From the NCBI GenBank assembly GCA_910588205.1, contig CAJUQK010000021.1, forward strand, positions 1 through 42,158: a stretch of DNA of 42,158 nt, given 5' to 3'. Positions 7,537-16,164 of the stretch are shown here, piece after piece. The stretch comes from an uncultured Eggerthellaceae bacterium (GTDB taxonomy: Bacteria > Actinomycetota > Coriobacteriia > Coriobacteriales > Eggerthellaceae). Numbering within the stretch: position 1 is the first letter of the stretch; every line of letters begins with the position of its first letter. The position numbers were made by a program, and so were the translations under genes. Below the pieces are notes generated by a model. That model was given only the letters and a program-made list of their open reading frames with translations. It made no database searches and had not been told where the DNA came from.

Positions 7537-7803
7537 ATGTGTTTCAGACCTGCAGCATCGGTGACTATCGTCAAGTGTCTCGAGTGCGATACGTTCAATA
7601 AGCCGACAGATGCAACCTGCAAGAAGTGCGGCGCTGATCTGGCTGCTTCCAAGAAGGCTGCTGAGGATGCCATTGCGGCCAACTCTCCAGCAGCACCTGC
7701 TGAGATCTCCCTGAAGCCCAAGGGCCTTGATGATGCCCCTACGGCTCCAGGTGCTCCTCCGGCGGCACCGGGTGCCCCGAAGGCTCCGGGCGCTCCGCAG
7801 TAG
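7537..7803 (+). CDS. Single zinc-ribbon protein with Ala/Pro-rich tail
   Basis: An 88-residue protein with one zinc-ribbon fold (C14-x2-C17-x10-C28-x2-C31) followed by an Ala-rich segment and a C-terminal tail of repeated Ala-Pro-Gly units. It starts after a good AAGGAG site. I do not recognise a named family. It lies between the Mo enzyme and the transporters and next to a second, larger zinc-ribbon gene, so it may be an adaptor or assembly factor for the enzyme. It has no signal peptide or membrane segment. The metal could be zinc or, less likely, iron. Confidence 0.75.
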   Translation: MCFRPAASVTIVKCLECDTFNKPTDATCKKCGADLAASKKAAEDAIAANSPAAPAEISLKPKGLDDAPTAPGAPPAAPGAPKAPGAPQ

Positions 7804-7864
7804 GCTCTTCTCCCGCATGGGTGCGTGATCGGCGCATCTGAACCTTGGAAAAGAGGAGGAGCGG

Positions 7865-8203
7865 ATGCCCAATTGCAGAACCTGCAGCCCTTGGTGTCAG
7901 CGTTGCCACAAGAAGGCGGAGTTCAAGTTCCCCGTCGAGTGCCCCGCTTGTGGGTGGTACAACCCCTATGAGCGGGAGACCTGCAAGAAGTGCGGGCGGG
8001 TGCTCGAACACGATGACACCAAGGCAGTCACGCACCTCAATGCGGAAGTCAAGAAGGCGTGTTTCTTCTGTACGCCCTTCGAGAAGCCGCTATGCGGTGA
8101 TTGCCTGAAGGAAGGACGCACGAAGATCTGTCCTGTATGCGGGGCATATGCCATCAGCAGTCGGACGGTCTGTAAGAAATGCGGGCACCAGTTCAGGGGT
8201 TGA
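7865..8203 (+). CDS. Four-fold zinc-ribbon protein
   Basis: A 112-residue protein with 16 cysteines, all arranged as eight CxxC knuckles: 4/7, 11/14, 26/29, 40/43, 66/69, 77/80, 89/92 and 103/106. Pairing these gives up to four metal sites in tandem. The last two knuckles (CPVCG and CKKCG) are typical zinc-ribbon motifs. It starts after GAGGAGGAG. There is no known enzymatic motif. The window shows no TorD/NarJ-type chaperone for the Mo enzyme, so a role in its folding or metal handling is a reasonable guess, as is a rubredoxin-like or scaffold role. Confidence 0.8.
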   Translation: MPNCRTCSPWCQRCHKKAEFKFPVECPACGWYNPYERETCKKCGRVLEHDDTKAVTHLNAEVKKACFFCTPFEKPLCGDCLKEGRTKICPVCGAYAISSRTVCKKCGHQFRG

Positions 8204-8330
8204 CACCCGCATTTCGGAAGCATCGCGATCGACCTAAGAGGGGTGCCGATCGCCCGTTCATTCTACTGGATAGTTCCATTGAAACCCTAGTTCTCCTGCA
8301 TTACACAAAGCGGTCGAGAGGGGAAACAAA

Positions 8331-9578
8331 ATGTCGAACAAGCAAAAGGCGACGACCACTGCGTGGCTTATCGTCATCATCGCATTCTTGGGTGGCTTGG
8401 CTTTGGCCAGCGCTCAGAACAAGGTGCCGCCTGTCATTGACGTGGTCATGGCCGATTTCGGTATCGGCGAGACCGACGCTGGCTGGCTCACCTCTGTATT
8501 CACTATCATGGGCATGATCACAGCCCTTCCAGCATCTTGGCTCTTGCAGCGGTTGGGTGCTAAGAAGATCGGTGTCATCTCGCTGGCTTGCTGCGCCGTG
8601 GGATGCGCCATCGGCGCATTCTGCACCGAATTCTGGATGTTGCTGGCAACGCGCATCCTTGAAGGTGTGGGCGTGGGCATGATCGCTGTGGTGGGCCCGG
8701 CTATCATTGCCATGTGGTTCCCAGCTGAGAAGCGAGGACTCCCTATGGGTGTGTGGGGTTCCTGGATGATGGCTTCTCAGACCATCCTGTTCTTCTTCGG
8801 CGGTGGCATCGCTACCAACTGGGGATGGCAAGGTGTGTGGTGGTTCGTGTTCATTCTGTGCGTGATAGCGCTCGTGCTCTATCAGTGGAAGGTTAAGGAA
8901 CCTGACGGAGATATGCCGAATTACGCCGAAGGCGAGGATCCTGAGGAGTTCCACTTCGGCGAGGGCTTCAAGTCTGGATCCACGTGGGTTCTTACCGCGT
9001 GCGGTCTCATTTTCTGCTTCTGCTGCTTCGGGTTCGCTACGTACATCTCGCTGTATTGGGCTCAGGAGTTCTTCAATGGGGATATGAATCAGTCGAACTG
9101 GTGGGTATCCATCATGTACGCTTTGGAGGTCCCCATCGTCATCTTGCTTGGTTGGATAATGAATCACATCAAGCTGGGTAATCGTCGCTTCATGGGCGTC
9201 ATCGGCTTTGCACTGTACACCTTCATTCTGTTCACGTGCTTCCGGATGGATGATCCGATGCTGCTGCTGCCGTTTATCATCGTGTATCCCTTCCTGGAAG
9301 GCGCTATCCCTACAGCCTACTGGACATTGGTGGCATCAACAGCAAAGAAGCCCGAATATGCGGGTACGTCCATCGGTATCTTGAATGTTGGCTTGAACAT
9401 TGGCACGCTGCTCGGGCCCCCGATCACCGGGTTCTTCATCGAAAACTACGGCTGGGCCGCTGCAACAGTGCCGCTGGCTATCGCCTCTATTGTCGGTGCC
9501 ATACTCTTCTTCTTCGTGAAGACCTATTACCACGGTCACTCTGAGGGTGTCGTCCCTAAGGCTGAGCAGGGTGCATAA
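8331..9578 (+). CDS. MFS transporter, first of two paralogs
   Basis: A 415-residue major facilitator with about twelve predicted membrane helices. The cytoplasmic loop between helices 2 and 3 (QRLGAKKIG) and the helix 4-5 region (RILEGVGVGMIAVVGPAIIAMWFPAEKRG) are characteristic of the cyanate/nitrate-type anion and aromatic-acid permeases. It lies 127 bases after the zinc-ribbon gene, with a strong ribosome-binding site (GAGAGGGGAAAC). Gene order implies import of the Mo enzyme substrate or export of its product. The direction and substrate cannot be read from sequence. Confidence 0.88.
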   Translation: MSNKQKATTTAWLIVIIAFLGGLALASAQNKVPPVIDVVMADFGIGETDAGWLTSVFTIMGMITALPASWLLQRLGAKKIGVISLACCAVGCAIGAFCTEFWMLLATRILEGVGVGMIAVVGPAIIAMWFPAEKRGLPMGVWGSWMMASQTILFFFGGGIATNWGWQGVWWFVFILCVIALVLYQWKVKEPDGDMPNYAEGEDPEEFHFGEGFKSGSTWVLTACGLIFCFCCFGFATYISLYWAQEFFNGDMNQSNWWVSIMYALEVPIVILLGWIMNHIKLGNRRFMGVIGFALYTFILFTCFRMDDPMLLLPFIIVYPFLEGAIPTAYWTLVASTAKKPEYAGTSIGILNVGLNIGTLLGPPITGFFIENYGWAAATVPLAIASIVGAILFFFVKTYYHGHSEGVVPKAEQGA

Positions 9579-9600
9579 AGGATACGTTTGCAAGAACCCG

Positions 9601-9625
9601 CCCCTGCCGCTTCATGCGGCAGGGG
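9601..9625 (+). other. Perfect hairpin between the two MFS genes
   Basis: Stem 9601-9610 pairs perfectly with 9616-9625 (ten base pairs, five-base loop, GC-rich). It is followed by GAAAGGG-type purines rather than T, so it is not a standard terminator. Such hairpins between genes commonly set differential mRNA stability. An upstream in-frame ATG for the second transporter would place this hairpin inside its coding region, which supports the later start. Confidence 0.55.
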
Positions 9626-9650
9626 AAAGGGCTCGGATGTGAGGTTCGCT

Positions 9651-10877
9651 ATGAATACGAAGAAGGCTTGGATCGTGGCTTTGGCGACGATCTTCGCTGG
9701 AATCGCTCTAGCCCTCGTGCAGAACAAGGTTGCTCCGTGCATGCTCGTTCTGCAGGAGGCGCTCCATATCGATATGGCCACCGCCGGGTGGCTTAGTTCC
9801 GTTTTCTCACTGGTCGGCATCGTGATTGCTATTCCGGCGGCTGTCATCCTGAACAAGATCGGTCCGAAGCGGGGAGGTATCATCGCCTTGGCTTGTGCCA
9901 TCGGTGGTTCCCTCATCGGCCTGGCGTTCGAGAACACAGCAGTGCTTATGGTAAGCCGCATCATCGAGGGCATGGGGGTAGGGCTCATGTCAGTCATCGG
10001 ACCGGCGGTCATCGCCATGTGGTTCCCGGAGACGAAACGTGGCCTCCCCATGAGCATCTGGGCGGTGTACCAGATGTGCGCCCAGGCAGTGATGTTCTTC
10101 CTGGGCGGCGTGCTCACCTTCAACTTCGGATGGCAGGGCATGTGGTGGTTCGGTCTTGCTGCCTGTGTCGTGGCGCTCGTCTTCTACGTGGTGTGTGTGA
10201 AGAGCCCGCGGCCGGAGGAGAGCTATGCAGATGTAGAAAGCGAAGACGTCTCTATCGCAGAGGGCATCAAGTCTCCGTTCCCTTGGCTCATGTCCTTGGT
10301 GACGATGTGCTTTTGCATCGCCTGCTTCGGCTTCGTTAATTGGGTAGCTACTTGTTGGACAGACATCTATGGCTGGTCTGTGGATGAATCCAACAACTGG
10401 GTCGCTTGTTTCTCGCTTGGTGCTGTAGTGGCGGCATTGGTATGGGGGTCGATCCTGAATAAAGTGCGGAATCAGAAGATATTCGGATCGTTCATGCTGG
10501 TGCTCTATGGTGTCGTGGTTCTCTGGGGTATGGTGTTCGGCAACCCCATGCTCATCGTGCCCTTCGTGATCGTCTACTCCTTTGCAGATGCTGGGTTCCC
10601 CTGTGTGCTCTGGACGATGACGGCCCTCACGGTGAAGAAGCCTGAATTGGCAGGTGTCGCTTTGGGTGTGGTGTCCATCGGTTTCAACTTGGGCATTCTC
10701 CTGGGGCCGCCTCTTATTGGCGCGGTGGCTCAGTCGTTCGGTTGGACCGTGGCTGCCATCACCATGTGTGGCTTCTGCGTGCTGGGTGCAGTGCTCCTGC
10801 TGCCGCTCAAGCTGTATTCGCAGAATCAAACGGTGGTCGTAGAGGAATCCTGCGAAGTGATCGAGAACGCGGCCTAG
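9651..10877 (+). CDS. MFS transporter, second of two paralogs
   Basis: A 408-residue major facilitator clearly homologous to the preceding one: both begin with ALAL/ALAS-x-QNKV-x-P, share GWL-S-SVF, R-I-EG-GVG and VIGPA-IAMWFP-x-KRGLPM, and end with the GFN/GLN-GILLGPP block. The ATG at 9651 is chosen because it lies past the hairpin and gives the first helix the same position as in the neighbour. The pair may have split jobs (substrate in, product out) or handle different aromatic compounds; this is inference from duplication within one operon. Confidence 0.87.
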   Translation: MNTKKAWIVALATIFAGIALALVQNKVAPCMLVLQEALHIDMATAGWLSSVFSLVGIVIAIPAAVILNKIGPKRGGIIALACAIGGSLIGLAFENTAVLMVSRIIEGMGVGLMSVIGPAVIAMWFPETKRGLPMSIWAVYQMCAQAVMFFLGGVLTFNFGWQGMWWFGLAACVVALVFYVVCVKSPRPEESYADVESEDVSIAEGIKSPFPWLMSLVTMCFCIACFGFVNWVATCWTDIYGWSVDESNNWVACFSLGAVVAALVWGSILNKVRNQKIFGSFMLVLYGVVVLWGMVFGNPMLIVPFVIVYSFADAGFPCVLWTMTALTVKKPELAGVALGVVSIGFNLGILLGPPLIGAVAQSFGWTVAAITMCGFCVLGAVLLLPLKLYSQNQTVVVEESCEVIENAA

Positions 10878-10927
10878 CGCAAGGTTCAGGCTCATGTCGC
10901 AGAAAGAGCGGTTGCAAGAAGCGAAAG

Positions 10928-10953
10928 GGGCAGGGCCGGTAAGAGTCCTGCCC
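10928..10953 (+). other. Hairpin after the second MFS gene
   Basis: Stem GGGCAGG (10928-10934) pairs with CCTGCCC (10947-10953). The stem is GC-rich but no T-run follows, so read-through into the next gene group is likely. I see no convincing -35/-10 or -24/-12 promoter between 10878 and 10995. Confidence 0.4.
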
Positions 10954-10995
10954 TTCGGCATTGTGATGAGAGATCTTGAGGAAAGGGGTGCCGCC

Positions 10996-12879
10996 ATGGA
11001 CGTGCGTTTGAGTCCTGTTGAACTGGCGAACCTGCACCTCATCAACGATCCTGCTCTGGGGGAGCGGTCCGTTCCACGTCCAGCAGAAGGAGCAAGTGCG
11101 AAAAGGCAGCACGGTCATTCTTCGGAACGTAGAGAAGATCCGGGGTCTTCTCATCTTGATCATCCGGCGCTTCTGGGGAGGCAAGAGGCTGATGTCATCC
11201 AGGTGGGTCCTGAGATCGAACGGGTCGGCCAAGGCCAAGAGGGGCCGCGTGCGCACAAGCGCGTGGAGGTCCACCCTGATAACCCCTTCTTCATGTCCGA
11301 TGGGCAAGCGCTCTACACCAAGGACGGCAAGGAGCTCGTGCGCTTGGTGGTGTCCGTGGATGCCTACGAGGTGATTCCAGGGTGTGAGCGCATCGGTGAG
11401 CGTGCGTTCGATTCCGCGTCATCCCTTGAGCGCGTGACGCTGCCTTGCAGTCTCCGCTCTATCGGGCGGCTTGCATTCGCCAAGACCGATATCGCCTGGC
11501 TGGATGTTCCCCAAGGGGTAGAAGCGATAGAAGAGAAGGTCTGCTTCAGCTGCCGCAAGCTCAAGGCATGCATCCTGCCCGAGACGTTGCAACGGATAGG
11601 GGCATCGGCATTCGCTCATTCTGGTGTAGAGAGGGTGCGCATTCCTGCGAAGGTGGAGGCAGTGGAGCTGCTGGCCTTCGCAGGGACGCCCGCCGCACGC
11701 CGTGCCCACGAGGGCGCTATCACCGTGGATGAGGCGAACGGCATCTATGAGATAGACGCCGATGGCGGCATGTACCGCCATGATGAGCTGGTAGAGCTTT
11801 TGAGCTGCGTTTCTGAATACGCGGTGCGACCGGGGACCATGCGTGTGGGGACAGATGCGCTTCGGCGCAATTTGCACATACGCTCCGTCTCCTTGCCCGA
11901 AGGCCTCACCCATATCGAGGATGGAGCGTTTCGGGGGTGCCGCAGCCTGTTCCGGGTGGATCTGCCGGTGAGTTTGGAGTGGATCGGGGATTCTGCGTTC
12001 ACGGATACGGCCATCCCCGCGATGCGCATCGGGCGTGCGGTGACACATATCGGCGTTGATGCGCTGCTCGTTCAGGGATCGAGCCCAGCGCGATGTGCGC
12101 ACGTGCTTCGCGGGCTAGAGCTGGATGGTGCCAATGAGCGCTTCTATGTGGAGAGCGGGCTTCTCTGCGAACGGGGTGCAGGGTATGCAGGCGGTGACAA
12201 GGCACTTGTCTACGTGGGGCCCGATGCGCTCGTGCGCATCCCTGATGCCGTGAACCAGCTTGCGCCCCATGCGTTCTTCGGAGCCGTGGAGGTGGATGAG
12301 CTCATCGTGCATGACCACATGCAGAGCATCGCCCGGGCTTCCTTGGCGCTCGGGCGGGCTCCGCGGAAGATGCAGGTGCAGCTTCAGGGCATGAGCGCGA
12401 CAACGAGCGAGGCGGCATCTGCGGCCAAACAGGCAGGAGAGATATTCACGCTCACCCTCACGCCGCCCTCTCTGACCCCGCGCTATCGAGACCTGACGGA
12501 CCTGTTCGCCACCGCTGAGGGAAGGACCATCGTGCGCTTCCCCTATTACGATGCATGGGTCACGCACTGTGGTGACGCTGACGAGTTCGCCCGGGCCGCC
12601 GTAGAGCGCCTGCAGTGCCCATGGGGAATGCAAGATGGCGTGCGCGAAGTGTATGAGAGCATCTTCCGCCGCAAGGAGCTGTCTATCTGCCTGCATTGCG
12701 CTCAAGGAGGAGATCTGGACGCGCTCGCATTCCTGGTAGATGAGGGCTTCATCTCCCCTGAGACCATCACCCAGGCATTGGAGGATGCTACCCGTGGTCA
12801 AGAGGTGCAGGCAACGGCATGCCTGCTCGAGCTGAGCCGGCGCACGATGTCCGGTTCCCGACTGGATCTTTCGCTCTGA
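10996..12879 (+). CDS. Leucine-rich repeat (BspA-type) protein
   Basis: About 627 residues from the ATG at 10996, which follows AGGAAAGGGG; an earlier in-frame ATG at 10894 lacks such a site. The central part has repeated LRR_5 units of the kind IG-AFAxx-LxxVxLPxxLxxIG (for example near SLERVTLPCSLRSIGRLAF and SLEWIGDSAF). There is no signal peptide, so this is not a surface adhesin of the usual BspA sort. The C-terminal 120 residues resemble helical repeats. Roughly positions 11080-11170 have unusual codon use and low complexity in this frame, and another frame is open there, so a sequencing frameshift or disordered linker near the N-terminus is possible. The stop codon overlaps the next gene by one base, indicating translational coupling with the VWA/MoxR pair. 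Confidence 0.75.
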   Translation: MDVRLSPVELANLHLINDPALGERSVPRPAEGASAKRQHGHSSERREDPGSSHLDHPALLGRQEADVIQVGPEIERVGQGQEGPRAHKRVEVHPDNPFFMSDGQALYTKDGKELVRLVVSVDAYEVIPGCERIGERAFDSASSLERVTLPCSLRSIGRLAFAKTDIAWLDVPQGVEAIEEKVCFSCRKLKACILPETLQRIGASAFAHSGVERVRIPAKVEAVELLAFAGTPAARRAHEGAITVDEANGIYEIDADGGMYRHDELVELLSCVSEYAVRPGTMRVGTDALRRNLHIRSVSLPEGLTHIEDGAFRGCRSLFRVDLPVSLEWIGDSAFTDTAIPAMRIGRAVTHIGVDALLVQGSSPARCAHVLRGLELDGANERFYVESGLLCERGAGYAGGDKALVYVGPDALVRIPDAVNQLAPHAFFGAVEVDELIVHDHMQSIARASLALGRAPRKMQVQLQGMSATTSEAASAAKQAGEIFTLTLTPPSLTPRYRDLTDLFATAEGRTIVRFPYYDAWVTHCGDADEFARAAVERLQCPWGMQDGVREVYESIFRRKELSICLHCAQGGDLDALAFLVDEGFISPETITQALEDATRGQEVQATACLLELSRRTMSGSRLDLSL

Positions 12880-14564
12880 TGACGCGCATCAAGGACGATA
12901 CTCCCATCCTAGAAGGGGATGTGGCGCTCTCGCTTCGTGAGGAGCGCAAGCGTCGTGGACTCGACCCCATTAGCTCTATTCGTACAGATGCGGAGCGTGA
13001 GAGCGTTGACCTCATCACGGAAGAGCGCATGGCTCGGAAGCGTGCACGCTATGACGCCTGTGAGCCGGTGGCACTGGAGATCCTCGAAGAAGCGCGTCGT
13101 GCCCTGGCGGTCCGCTTCCGCTTCTTGGATGGAGCGCTCTGGCGGATGCCGCTCGTTCCTCGGTTCGATCTGTATGGCATTGCCAGTGACGGACGTGCTC
13201 TGTACTTCGATCCCGTCTACGTGGTTGATCGCTACAAGCTCTCGTTCAACGAAGTGGTGCGTGATGTGATCCATTGCCTGTTCCACTGCATCTTCCGTCA
13301 TCCGTTCATGCTCTATTCCGTGTTGCGCCAGCCCTGGGATGTTGCGTGCGATATCGCCATCGAAGCCATGATCCTTGATCTGGTGGGGGATGCGTTCCCC
13401 TCCAACATGGATCGCCGCGCGAAGGAATCGCTCAAGGTGCTGAGTGCTCATGTGGGTGGCATCATCACCGCTGAGCGCTTGTACTGGTTCTTCGGGAACG
13501 AAGGCAACAAGACCGACCTCAAATCGCTGGCGCCCATGTTCTATCACGACTCCCACAGCCTCTGGTATGGGGATGAGGAAGAGCAGCCGAACCCTGATGC
13601 CTCAGCGGCCAGACGACCTGAGGATGCGGATGGGACGACCCAGGGTCCCGGGCGTCAGTCACTGGAATCAGAGACGCTGGATGACATCATGGGCGGCTCC
13701 CTTGAGGGCGAGGACGAAGACGATGCCGGTGCAGGTGAGGGCGAAGGCCAAGGCCAAACGAGCGAGGCGGGCACGGACGAACCCACGCGCGAAGAGCTCT
13801 TCCAGGAGTGGGAGGATGTCTCTCGCCGCATGCAGGTGGATCTGGAATCGCACCTCGCGAAGCGGGGCGAGGGTGCAGGCAATCTGATCGAGCAGCTGCG
13901 TGCGCTCAACCGGGAGGTAGGTGATTACGACGAGTTCCTGCGTCGGTTCGCTACGCTCCACGAGGCCATGCGCGTCAATGATGATGAGTTCGATTACATC
14001 TACTACAAGTTCGGGCTGGACCGCTACGGGAACATGCCCTTAGTGGAGCCGCTGGAGTATCGGGAGGATAAGCGCATCCATGACTTCGCCATTGCCATAG
14101 ACACGTCGGAATCATGCTCGGGCGAAGTGGTGCAGGCGTTCATGAACAAGACGTACAACATCCTCAAAGCATCGGAGAGCTTCTGTGACCGTGTGAACAT
14201 CCATGTGATCCAGTGCGATGCAGCAGTGCAGGATGATATGCGGGTAGACTCGCTTGACCAGCTTGAGCAGTACCTGGAGCATGTGGAGCTCAAGGGCTTC
14301 GGCGGTACGGACTTCCGACCCGTCTTCGATCATGTGGCATCCCTGGTGGAGAAGGGGGAGTTCACCGATCTGCGTGGGCTCCTCTACTTCACGGATGGAG
14401 AGGGTGTATTCCCCCGTCGTCCTCCTGATTTCGATACGGCGTTCGTCTTCTTGGATGATGGCTATTCAGATCCTGAGGTGCCCTCCTGGGCCCTCAAGAC
14501 CATCATCAGCAAGGAGGGGTTGAGAGATGCATCTTCGCAACGCAGGGCTTCGGTCCTCCCTTGA
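12879..14564 (+). CDS. VWA-domain protein with inactive-looking metallopeptidase domain (DUF2201-like)
   Basis: A 561-residue soluble protein. The N-terminal half resembles the putative metallopeptidase domain found with VWA modules; the motif at 132-141 reads HCLFHCIFRH, so the Glu of HExxH is Cys and normal peptidase chemistry is unlikely. A strongly acidic linker follows (around 265-300). The C-terminal half is a VWA-like domain with MIDAS-type DTSES at 408-412 and a later GGTDFRP. The ATG overlaps the LRR stop codon (TGATG). VWA proteins of this kind work with MoxR-type AAA+ ATPases, encoded next, as in CoxD/CoxE for Mo-Cu CO dehydrogenase or CbbQ/CbbO for Rubisco. Here the natural client would be the Mo enzyme; this is inference from context. 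Confidence 0.82.
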   Translation: MTRIKDDTPILEGDVALSLREERKRRGLDPISSIRTDAERESVDLITEERMARKRARYDACEPVALEILEEARRALAVRFRFLDGALWRMPLVPRFDLYGIASDGRALYFDPVYVVDRYKLSFNEVVRDVIHCLFHCIFRHPFMLYSVLRQPWDVACDIAIEAMILDLVGDAFPSNMDRRAKESLKVLSAHVGGIITAERLYWFFGNEGNKTDLKSLAPMFYHDSHSLWYGDEEEQPNPDASAARRPEDADGTTQGPGRQSLESETLDDIMGGSLEGEDEDDAGAGEGEGQGQTSEAGTDEPTREELFQEWEDVSRRMQVDLESHLAKRGEGAGNLIEQLRALNREVGDYDEFLRRFATLHEAMRVNDDEFDYIYYKFGLDRYGNMPLVEPLEYREDKRIHDFAIAIDTSESCSGEVVQAFMNKTYNILKASESFCDRVNIHVIQCDAAVQDDMRVDSLDQLEQYLEHVELKGFGGTDFRPVFDHVASLVEKGEFTDLRGLLYFTDGEGVFPRRPPDFDTAFVFLDDGYSDPEVPSWALKTIISKEGLRDASSQRRASVLP

Positions 14565-14591
14565 GGCTTCATGGGTAAGGAAGGAGAGCAT

Positions 14592-16094
14592 ATGAACATA
14601 GCGCAAGCAAAGCAACAGGTGAAGGACACCATAGAGGCATACCTTGCCGTTGATGACGATGGGGAGCAGCTGCTTGCTCGTGCACAGCAGCGTCCGGTGT
14701 TCCTGGTGGGAGCGCCGGGCATCGGCAAGACCGCCATCATGGCTCAGATAGCCGACGAGCTGGATCTGGGGCTCGTGTCCTATTCGATGACCCATCACAC
14801 GCGCCAGAGCGCGCTGGGACTGCCGTTCATCACACATCAAGACTATGAGGGGTATGAGTACGATGCCTCTGAGTACACGATGTCTGAGATCATCGATGCG
14901 GTCTATGAGAACATGCGCACCACGGGGCGGACCCAAGGCATCCTCTTCTTGGATGAGATCAACTGCGTATCCGAGACCCTCTACCCGTCCATGCTCCAGT
15001 TCCTCCAGTTCAAGACCTTCGGCAGGCATGCGGTGCCCGAAGGATGGATCGTGGTGACCGCAGGGAACCCTCCTGAGTACAACCGCTCCGTGCATGAATT
15101 CGACATCGTGACGCTAGACCGTGTCAAGCGCATCGCCGTTGAACCCGATTTCTCTGCCTGGAAGGCCTACGCGGTGAAGAAGGGCGTTCATCCGGCCGTG
15201 CTTACATTCTTGGAGGCAAAGCCTGATAGGTTCTATTCCATCAAGACCTCGCTCGACGGCAAGCAGTTCGTGACGGCGCGCGGATGGGACGATCTCTCGG
15301 ACATCATCCGCGCATACGAGGAACTGGGCAAGACAGTGGATGAGGCGCTCATCTCGCACTATGTGCAGGATCCGAAGATAGCAGGCGAATTCGCTGCCTA
15401 TCATGAGCTCTTCAATAAGTACCGTGATGATTACCGCATCGAAGCCATTTTGGAGGGCGCTGCACCTGATGAGGTGGTGCAGCGCGCGAAGGATGCTGAA
15501 TTCGATGAGCGGCTGTCGCTGCTCGGCCTTCTCTTGGATGCGCTCGAACCTCGGTTCCGGGCCATCATGAATCGCACCGATGTAGTGCTCGCTGTGCGCG
15601 ATGACCTGCGTACGGTCAAGCAGAGCGTCTCAGAGGGCGAGGCTCCCGTAGGATCGCTTGCGAACATCATCTCCCAGAAGCAGGACTTGCTGGATGCCTT
15701 GTGCGCGGGAGGGACGAGCAGCAAGTCCAAGCGAGCCGTGATGCGTGCAGGGATAGCAGAGTTGGAGCGGTTCCAGGAAGGGCTCGCGGGAGGCTGCGGA
15801 GATGCCTCTGCTGATATGCAGGCGCTCGAGGAGATGTTCGCCCGCGCCTCTCAGTTGGACGCAGAGGTAGAAGCCCAGGAAGCGCGCATTGCTGCCGTGT
15901 TCGCATTCTTGATGGAAGCGTTCGGGGATGCTCAGGAGATGCTCATCTTCGTGACCGAGCTCACGCAGCGCACGCCGTCTGCGCGCTATATCGCGCAGTT
16001 CGGGAGCGAATCCTATTTCGACCACAACCAGCCGATGATCCTCTCAGATGCCCACAGGCGCCTCCGCAGTTTGGTCGAGGATCTGGAGTTGTGA
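14592..16094 (+). CDS. MoxR-type AAA+ ATPase
   Basis: A 500-residue AAA+ ATPase. Walker A GAPGIGKT is at 40-47, Walker B LFLDEIN with D121/E122, and a sensor-1 region VTAGNPPEYN follows. The C-terminal third is an additional helical region with coiled-coil character not found in the shortest MoxR proteins (about 320 residues). The start at 14592 follows AAGGAGAG; an upstream ATG at 14571 lacks such a site. MoxR ATPases paired with VWA proteins remodel or load cofactors into client enzymes. The stop-to-start distance from the VWA gene is 27 bases, so they form one transcription unit. Confidence 0.87.
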   Translation: MNIAQAKQQVKDTIEAYLAVDDDGEQLLARAQQRPVFLVGAPGIGKTAIMAQIADELDLGLVSYSMTHHTRQSALGLPFITHQDYEGYEYDASEYTMSEIIDAVYENMRTTGRTQGILFLDEINCVSETLYPSMLQFLQFKTFGRHAVPEGWIVVTAGNPPEYNRSVHEFDIVTLDRVKRIAVEPDFSAWKAYAVKKGVHPAVLTFLEAKPDRFYSIKTSLDGKQFVTARGWDDLSDIIRAYEELGKTVDEALISHYVQDPKIAGEFAAYHELFNKYRDDYRIEAILEGAAPDEVVQRAKDAEFDERLSLLGLLLDALEPRFRAIMNRTDVVLAVRDDLRTVKQSVSEGEAPVGSLANIISQKQDLLDALCAGGTSSKSKRAVMRAGIAELERFQEGLAGGCGDASADMQALEEMFARASQLDAEVEAQEARIAAVFAFLMEAFGDAQEMLIFVTELTQRTPSARYIAQFGSESYFDHNQPMILSDAHRRLRSLVEDLEL

Positions 16095-16164
16095 GCAAAG
16101 ATCGAGAAGGCATGAGATGATGTCAGAAAACGAAAGCAATGGATGCAAGGGAAAGGGATGAAAG

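Noticed and set aside
9398..9416. TGGCACG resembling a -24 element inside the first MFS gene
   Set aside because: The required TTGC at -12 is missing and the site lies within coding sequence.
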